A model generated the notes under the pieces. The model worked only from the letters and a program-made list of their open reading frames with translations, had not been told where the DNA came from and searched no databases. A stretch of 8,155 nucleotides of DNA from Candidatus Woesebacteria bacterium (GTDB lineage: Bacteria; Patescibacteriota; Microgenomatia; UBA1400; MFAQ01). Position numbers and translations under genes: made by a program. Positions 4,586 through 8,155 of the stretch are shown here, piece after piece. The DNA lies in the NCBI GenBank assembly GCA_020052895.1, contig JAGVOE010000013.1, positions 1 through 8,155 on the forward strand, given 5' to 3'. Every line of letters begins with the position of its first letter. Within the stretch, counting starts at the first letter, position 1.

Positions 4586-5227
4586 CGATGACAATTCCGT
4601 GACCATATTTCGAGCCAAGGCTAAGTTTTGGCTTAGCTTTTCTCCCATAAATAGCTCAGCCACCGGCGTCAAAAAACAGCGGCCGGCCAAAAACTCTACC
4701 TCCCCTTGCCACCCAGATAATCTCTCCTCTGTGGTAAGAGACGCCACTGGTTTCTTGGCCATCTCTGCCATGAAGCAAAGAGACATCTCGATAAAATCAC
4801 TCTTCCGAGCTCCGATATAACCCAGGTCGGCGTCGGCCAGCAGTTTTTCCAGTTGCCCCATACTTCGAGCCTTTTGGTAGACTACTCCACTTATTTTCTC
4901 CACCACAGTGGCTCGGATCAAGTTCTGAACTACCTCTACTTGGTTATCACCCCAGTCTTGTTTCTTCATTGATAAGCCGGCTAGACGAGCGCTTTCTTCC
5001 TCATTATTTCCCGGTCCTAATCTATGTTCTGCATCGTGCCAAGCCGCCGCCATTCTCAAGTAAACCATAGCTTGGCTGTCCAAACTTGCTAATCGACCCA
5101 ACTCAGTGGCACAAACAATGACCATTCCGGTGTGCTTCAGACCATGATAGTAATAACCACTAGACTCATTGTAGGTCTTGGCAATCCAAGTTATTCCTTC
5201 AAAAACCACTTTACTTGACTGGCTCAC
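4580..5227 (-). CDS. HD-superfamily metal-dependent phosphohydrolase (COG4339-like)
   Basis: The 215-aa product shows the HD-fold metal ligands in order: Y27-H28 in 'YYYHGLKH', H64-D65 in 'AAWHDAEHRLGPGNNEEESA', a helix with T107 in 'LIRAT', and D134 in 'DADLGYIGA'. The pattern 'YH...H', then 'WHD...NEE.SA', then 'DADL..IG' is that of the predicted HD phosphohydrolases resembling COG4339. These probably act on nucleotides or other phosphate esters; the substrate is unknown. The GTG at 5227 is chosen because GGAGG (5239-5235) is exactly 7 nt upstream. A longer frame from a TTG at 5263 would start inside the promoter -10 box and would encode a low-complexity 'FFGGGG' stretch. The gene follows the M16 peptidase gene on the same strand, has its own promoter and ends at the bidirectional terminator. 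Confidence 0.8.
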   Translation of the reverse strand: MSQSSKVVFEGITWIAKTYNESSGYYYHGLKHTGMVIVCATELGRLASLDSQAMVYLRMAAAWHDAEHRLGPGNNEEESARLAGLSMKKQDWGDNQVEVVQNLIRATVVEKISGVVYQKARSMGQLEKLLADADLGYIGARKSDFIEMSLCFMAEMAKKPVASLTTEERLSGWQGEVEFLAGRCFLTPVAELFMGEKLSQNLALARNMVTELSSK

Positions 5228-5262
5228 TCCACCACCTCCAAAAAATTTTATAGTACCCGTCA

Positions 5263-5268
5263 ATTATA
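5263..5268 (-). promoter_or_regulatory. Extended -10 promoter of the HD-domain gene
   Basis: On the minus strand a perfect TATAAT (5268-5263) is preceded by TGG, an extended -10. The upstream -35 region lies in the end of the M16 peptidase gene and is a poor match. The predicted start, about 5256, gives a leader of about 29 nt that carries the GGAGG ribosome binding site (5239-5235). Confidence 0.6.
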
Positions 5269-5279
5269 CCAAGTATCCT

Positions 5280-6554
5280 CTATATCTTAAAATCCAATCT
5301 TTTGTAGTCACCCACCACTGCGATGCTCAGATACTTTTTTTGAAAAATTTCTTTAGCCAGATCCCTCACTTCGTCCAGGCTCACTTTTTCGATGCTAGTC
5401 AGTATTTCTTCAGGAGTATAAATCTTTCCTCGAAACATCAAGTCCCACAAAGCCGAACCCAGAACTTTTTCAGGCTTGTCAAAAGCCAGTGAAAATCGGC
5501 CCCTAAAAGTGTCCTTCGCTACTTTTACCTCTTCTTTTTTGACGGCCCACTTACTGCCTCCCCAAAGGCCAGTCGCGATCTCCACGATCAGCTCTATGGC
5601 CTCGTTGAGCTTGTTCTTGGGTAGTCCGGCCCCCACAAATACCGCTCCGGTATCTGTAAAAAGATCAAAGTCCGAGCCAATGGCATAGGCCCAGCCCCTC
5701 TCTTCCCGAACTTCACGTATGAGGCGCGACATCCAGCCATTTCCCAAAATAATATTGAGCAGTTCCAGGGCGTGGCGCCTCTCGTCACTCTCGGTAATAC
5801 CTCTAAAAGCCATCACTACCGCCGCCTGCTCGGCTTTTCGACTGGTCAAATTTACCTTTGGCTGATCCTGATCACTCCACTCAAACTTATTTTTTACCGG
5901 CGACTTTCGTTCATCATTTACCAAAAAAGCAAACTCTTTATTAAGTATCTCCAGTATCTCTTTTTCACTGCCATAATCACCCACTACTCCAACAATCATG
6001 TTCTCGGCTACAAACCATTTGTCCCAGTAAGCCCGTAGACTTTCTACTGTCATCTCCTGCAAGCTCTTGACCGTCCCGATAATTGACCGACCCATACTAG
6101 TCTGGCCAAAAAGAAGTTTGGTACACTCTTCCGCCGCTTTGGAACTCGGCCTATCTTCGTACATGTAAAGCTCTTCCAGAATGGTGCCTCTTTCTTTGTC
6201 AAAGTGGGCCTGGGGCAGTATGGGCTTAGTCACTACTTGTCCCACAATCTGGGCCGCCAAGCTTGCGTGTTTTTTGTCCATCTTGACCCAGAAACCCATC
6301 TCGTTCTGGCCGGTGTAGGCATTAAAAGCCCCTCCTACCCTTTCGACGGCCTCATTGATATCAAACATCCCGGGAAACTTCTGAGTGCCTTTAAAAACAA
6401 AATGCTCCAGGAAGTGGGCACTACCGGCTTCTCGGTCGTCTTCCTCTCGGCTACCGGTGCCAATCATCACTCGCACCGTCACACTCTCTCGATCTTCAGG
6501 CACCAAGACCACACGTAACTTGCCCAGCTCATGAACTTTAGGTAAAAATCTCAT
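5280..6554 (-). CDS. M16 family (pitrilysin/processing-peptidase-like) zinc metallopeptidase
   Basis: The 424-aa protein has the inverted zinc motif HxxEH as H47-F-L-E50-H51, and E128 lies exactly 76 residues after H51, the spacing of the third zinc ligand in this family. 'TGSREED...GSAHFLEHFVFKGT' and 'NAYTGQNEMGFWVKM' are further M16 hallmarks. The second, inactive half holds 'REVREERGWAYAIGSDFD...GAVFVGAGL', matching the conserved R...G.aY segment. At about 420 residues it is the single-chain bacterial form (as in B. subtilis YmxG/MlpA or PqqL-like peptidases), which dimerises into a closed chamber and cleaves short peptides. No signal peptide is seen, so it is probably cytoplasmic. The ATG at 6554 sits 6 nt after TACAAT, suggesting a leaderless message. 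The HD-domain gene follows after 52 bp. Confidence 0.93.
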   Translation of the reverse strand: MRFLPKVHELGKLRVVLVPEDRESVTVRVMIGTGSREEDDREAGSAHFLEHFVFKGTQKFPGMFDINEAVERVGGAFNAYTGQNEMGFWVKMDKKHASLAAQIVGQVVTKPILPQAHFDKERGTILEELYMYEDRPSSKAAEECTKLLFGQTSMGRSIIGTVKSLQEMTVESLRAYWDKWFVAENMIVGVVGDYGSEKEILEILNKEFAFLVNDERKSPVKNKFEWSDQDQPKVNLTSRKAEQAAVVMAFRGITESDERRHALELLNIILGNGWMSRLIREVREERGWAYAIGSDFDLFTDTGAVFVGAGLPKNKLNEAIELIVEIATGLWGGSKWAVKKEEVKVAKDTFRGRFSLAFDKPEKVLGSALWDLMFRGKIYTPEEILTSIEKVSLDEVRDLAKEIFQKKYLSIAVVGDYKRLDFKI

Positions 6555-6560
6555 TTTTTA

Positions 6561-6566
6561 ATTGTA
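6561..6566 (-). promoter_or_regulatory. -10 box of the M16 peptidase gene (leaderless geometry)
   Basis: On the minus strand TACAAT (6566-6561, 5 of 6 matches) is followed by six bases and then the ATG at 6554. No Shine-Dalgarno precedes the ATG and no good -35 is seen at 16-18 bp. The spacing matches that of the genes at 3762 and 4364. Confidence 0.42.
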
Positions 6567-6582
6567 ACTCATCTTAAACGAC

Positions 6583-6624
6583 AAAAGATAAGGGGGTCGA
6601 TTTCATTCTAGTCCCTTATCTTTT
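6583..6624. repeat. Long perfect hairpin, 12-bp arms, 18-nt loop
   Basis: AAAAGATAAGGG (6583-6594) and CCCTTATCTTTT (6613-6624) are exact reverse complements with an 18-nt loop between them. The element lies 28 bp upstream of the M16 start. It could act as a terminator for unknown transcription from the gap, as a regulatory hairpin, or as an operator. No coding sequence abuts it on the other side. Confidence 0.6.
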
Positions 6625-6815
6625 ATACGAACACGAACAGTTCCCTGCAATGTGCGAACCAAACTGTACCAGTTGAAGCTACCTGATCAAGGCTGATTAA
6701 AAGACAAGTTATACGTCTACAACCTCCTAATTAACCATGCGCGTCTTCCGGTCGTGGACTCCTTGTGACGGGATTCCATAACTCCATACTAAACATATTT
6801 TTCTCCAATTTCAAG
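6625..6815. other. Gene-free stretch, nothing assigned
   Basis: The gap between the M16 start (6554) and the small ORF (7008) is about 450 bp. Apart from the hairpin, repeats and promoter listed separately, 6625-6815 holds no convincing coding frame or tRNA. A small inverted repeat AACTG-TAC-CAGTT is at 6662-6674. An AGGAGG-like site on the minus strand (around 6721-6728) leads to no usable start. An unrecognised non-coding RNA cannot be excluded. Confidence 0.4.
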
Positions 6816-6949
6816 CCCCTGAACTTGATTCAGAATCCAGTCTCCCTTTGGATGCCGGATCGGGTCCGGCATGACACCCCCTGCAAGGCCTGGCCTTGCA
6901 GGTCACCAAACTCGTCATTGCGAGGTCGCCTAGGCGACCGCGGCAATCC
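6816..6949. repeat. Cluster of palindromic repeat elements
   Basis: Three units lie in a row. First, a 'CTGAACTTGATTCAGAATCC' module (about 6818-6837) is followed by a hairpin ATGCCGGA (6852-6859), 5-nt loop, TCCGGCAT (6865-6872). Second, a perfect palindrome has arms CTGCAAGGCC (6881-6890) and GGCCTTGCAG (6892-6901) around one T. Third, a copy of the CGTCATTGCGAG...GCAATCC element (6913-6949) has the perfect 16-bp palindrome GGTCGCCTAGGCGACC (6924-6939) inside an ATTGC/GCAAT outer stem. The third unit has the same layout as 4300-4338. Such modules are known as dispersed intergenic repeats in several bacterial groups. Confidence 0.72.
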
Positions 6950-6965
6950 AAAGTCCTCATTGAGG

Positions 6966-6971
6966 TATAAT
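6966..6971 (+). promoter_or_regulatory. -10 box of the small ORF
   Basis: A perfect TATAAT lies 16 bp past the end of the palindromic repeat. The best upstream hexamer, CGGCAA (6941-6946), is inside the repeat at a 19-bp spacing and is a weak -35. The predicted start near 6978 leaves a leader of about 30 nt with the strong ribosome binding site. Confidence 0.55.
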
Positions 6972-7007
6972 AAACCTGTAACTTAAAATTCCCCAGGAGG
7001 TCTCTCC

Positions 7008-7202
7008 ATGTACAACTATCTGCTCGTCTTCCAATACGTCTACATGCAACAGTTCAACCAGATCACTATCACCGTCAATCTCTCGCATCAGCAGGATCAC
7101 AAATTAGGCTCCCATGACCTGCCGGAGCTCTTCAAACTGATGGCTACTCACACCAAACATGACTGCGTCATCCTGAACATCATTTCTCTCGGTAAATCTT
7201 AA
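7008..7202 (+). CDS. Unrecognised 64-aa small protein
   Basis: I do not recognise this protein. It is convincing as a gene because AGGAGG (6995-7000) lies 7 nt before the ATG, a perfect TATAAT is 36 nt upstream, and a textbook terminator begins 8 nt after the stop. The sequence starts with a short hydrophobic/aromatic strand ('MYNYLLVFQYVYMQQF'), then a beta-like 'NQITITVNLS', a His/Asp-rich polar middle (seven His in all), and a closing 'DCVILNIISLGKS' strand. It looks like a small alpha/beta protein, and no transmembrane helix is clear. Loosely similar short proteins with a central charged helix and a final 'VVI-NI--L' strand occur as hypothetical proteins in other bacteria and phages, but this is an impression only. 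It is transcribed alone, convergent with the comEC pair. Confidence 0.7.
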   Translation: MYNYLLVFQYVYMQQFNQITITVNLSHQQDHKLGSHDLPELFKLMATHTKHDCVILNIISLGKS

Positions 7203-7210
7203 ACCTTACT

Positions 7211-7235
7211 GACCCCGTTTCGACGGGGTCTTTCT
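7211..7235 (+). terminator. Intrinsic terminator with UUCG tetraloop
   Basis: GACCCCGT (7211-7218), loop TTCG, ACGGGGTC (7223-7230) form a perfect 8-bp GC-rich stem with the extra-stable UUCG loop, followed by TTTCT. It ends the transcript of the 64-aa gene. On the minus strand no T-run follows, so it serves mainly the + direction. Confidence 0.85.
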
Positions 7236-7252
7236 GTATCAAACCACCTCAT

Positions 7253-8029
7253 TTACTTTTCACGGAAGACTTCCACGGTCCGGCCATCGGTCCGAAAGCT
7301 GATTTTTCCCATTTTATCAGTGCGCAAAACTTTTGCCCCAACCATATCTAATCGGATCAAAGTATCACTACTCGGGTGACCATAGTTGTTTTTGGCTCCC
7401 ACCGAAATCACCGCCCAAGCAGGCTTGATTACCTCCAAAAACTCTTTAGCCGATCCGTATTTAGACCCATGATGAGAGACTTTTAAGACGGTACTCTTTT
7501 TTAGCACCCCCATATCTACTAGTGCCAGTTCCGACTCTGTATCGATGTCACCGGTAAACAAAACCGAAAAACTTCCCAGCGACACTCTCATGACCACCGA
7601 GCTCTCGTTGCTCTCACTACCCCCCTTCATCACCCTATCCACCACCGACTCACTTCCTTTTAATATATCAAAGTATAGACTACCATATCGAATAACCTCT
7701 TTTGGTCGAGGAGATGCCACCACTTTCTCAATTTGATATCTTTTTTTAAGGCCCGCGAAAGCGCCTACATGGTCATTGTCGACGTGACTCAGAAAAACTA
7801 TCTCAATCTGCCTATCCCAAAACGGCATCGCCTGAGACAAGCACTCGACCATCTTGTTTTCAAAAGCTCCCGTATCTATTACCGCTTGAAACGAACCCAG
7901 AGTGACGATCGCTCCGTCTCCCTGGCCCACGTCGCAAAAAACCACTCGTAGTTTGGCGTCCGGCCACTGCTGCCACACCCAGACCAAAAGCAGTAGTCCA
8001 ATAATCACTCCCCATCTGTCCCAGCTCAT
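7253..8029 (-). CDS. ComEC-type metallo-beta-lactamase-fold protein (separate C-terminal domain of ComEC)
   Basis: The 258-aa protein starts with one hydrophobic helix (about 6-20) and then a ComEC/Rec2-type MBL domain. It shows 'FCDVGQGDG' (31-39), the metal motif H82-V-D84-N-D86-H87 (the HxDxDH variant usual in ComEC), 'NESSVVMRVSLGSFSVLFTGDID' (141-163, with D161 as bridging ligand), 'LKVSHHGS' (H186, H187), 'YGHPSSDTL' (H218) and a closing 'RTDKMGKISFRTDG'. In ComEC this outward-facing domain is thought to degrade the non-transported DNA strand during natural transformation. Here it is a separate membrane-anchored polypeptide. Its ATG overlaps the stop of the upstream channel-domain gene (ATGA, 8026-8029), implying translational coupling. 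All expected ligands are present, so it should be active. Confidence 0.87.
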   Translation of the reverse strand: MSWDRWGVIIGLLLLVWVWQQWPDAKLRVVFCDVGQGDGAIVTLGSFQAVIDTGAFENKMVECLSQAMPFWDRQIEIVFLSHVDNDHVGAFAGLKKRYQIEKVVASPRPKEVIRYGSLYFDILKGSESVVDRVMKGGSESNESSVVMRVSLGSFSVLFTGDIDTESELALVDMGVLKKSTVLKVSHHGSKYGSAKEFLEVIKPAWAVISVGAKNNYGHPSSDTLIRLDMVGAKVLRTDKMGKISFRTDGRTVEVFREK

Positions 8030-8154
8030 GTTCCAAAAAACTGAATGATAACCACTATCCAGTGAGCCAGAGCGTACGTCGGCCAGGCCAAAAATCTCGG
8101 TAACACCAGCGTTCCCACTCCCAAAATCATCAAAGGCGGTACCAAAGGTAGTAT
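8026..8154 (-). CDS. comEC: ComEC/Rec2 competence-domain membrane channel, C-terminal end (partial)
   Basis: Reading the minus strand from the right edge, an open frame of 42 residues ends at the TGA at 8028-8026. It is almost entirely hydrophobic: 'ILPLVPPLMILGVGTLVLPRFLAWPTYALAHWIVVIIQFFGT'. The 'LPLVPPLMILG' helix followed by a second helix near the stop resembles the end of the ComEC competence domain, the inner-membrane channel through which one DNA strand enters the cell. Its overlap with the MBL gene supports the call. The protein stops where a normal ComEC would continue into the MBL domain, so ComEC is encoded as two proteins. The N-terminal bulk lies beyond the window. Confidence 0.68.
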   Translation of the reverse strand: MLPLVPPLMILGVGTLVLPRFLAWPTYALAHWIVVIIQFFGT

Positions 8155-8155
8155 C

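Noticed and set aside
5228..5263. TTG start at 5263 for the HD-domain protein
   Set aside because: The TTG overlaps the TATAAT box and lies upstream of the predicted transcript start, while GTG-5227 has GGAGG at 7 nt.
6700..6775. SRP (4.5S) RNA-like sequence on the minus strand ('GACCGGAAGACGCGCATGG')
   Set aside because: The GGAA with nearby G/C-rich bases recalls the SRP domain IV tip, but the asymmetric-loop sequence and flanking stem pairing are not there.
6816..6949. CRISPR array
   Set aside because: The hairpin units differ in sequence and spacing; there are no identical direct repeats with unique spacers and no cas genes.
6765..6986. 73-codon frame on the plus strand
   Set aside because: It is made almost wholly of the palindromic repeat array ('MPDRVRHD' is a typical translated repeat) and has no ribosome binding site.

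Overview
The window looks like a piece of a small-genome bacterium of the Candidate Phyla Radiation (Patescibacteria), most likely a Microgenomates-type lineage. This is inferred from gene style: a surface-protein C-terminus followed by an O-antigen-ligase-like protein with a C-terminal TPR tail, a split ComEC, very tight packing, tRNA genes without an encoded CCA end, and apparently leaderless genes next to genes with strong Shine-Dalgarno sites. TGA is used as a normal stop (abiEi, comEC), so there is no sign of UGA recoding. No rRNA or marker gene is present, so the placement stays tentative.

Layout. 2-2230 (+): the C-terminus of a probable secreted surface protein, then a 654-residue multi-pass Wzy/O-antigen-ligase-like protein with TPRs. 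2239-3446 (-): an AbiE-type (type IV) toxin-antitoxin pair convergent with it. 3489-3721: a tRNA cluster with two divergent alanine tRNAs, GGC anticodon on - and CGC on +, plus a 25-nt tRNA 3'-end remnant. 3726-4294 (+): a second toxin-antitoxin pair, Phd/YefM plus RelE/ParE. 4300-4338: a palindromic repeat. 4364-4546 (+): a small zinc-ribbon protein. 4548-4585: a bidirectional terminator. 4580-6554 (-): an HD phosphohydrolase and an M16 zinc peptidase. 6555-7007: a gene-free stretch with one long hairpin, an array of palindromic repeats and a promoter. 7008-7202 (+): an unrecognised 64-aa protein with its own promoter, Shine-Dalgarno site and UUCG-loop terminator. 7253-8154 (-): ComEC divided into a membrane-channel protein (partial) and a separate metallo-beta-lactamase protein, overlapping at ATGA.

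The most interesting part is 2239-4294. Two unrelated toxin-antitoxin operons point outward from a divergent tRNA-Ala pair. Each operon's TTGACA -35 box starts 4-5 nt after a tRNA (or tRNA-remnant) 3' end of the same sequence, GGTCCACAA. Each promoter carries a GTAC-containing inverted repeat placed where an autoregulating antitoxin would bind. The remnant suggests past recombination or integration at a tRNA end.

The + strand is pyrimidine-rich almost throughout. The - strand genes therefore have purine-rich mRNA, while the 266-2230 gene has an unusual C/T-rich mRNA, as expected for a gene on the lagging strand. The AbiE pair is visibly more AT-rich than its neighbours, which fits horizontal acquisition.
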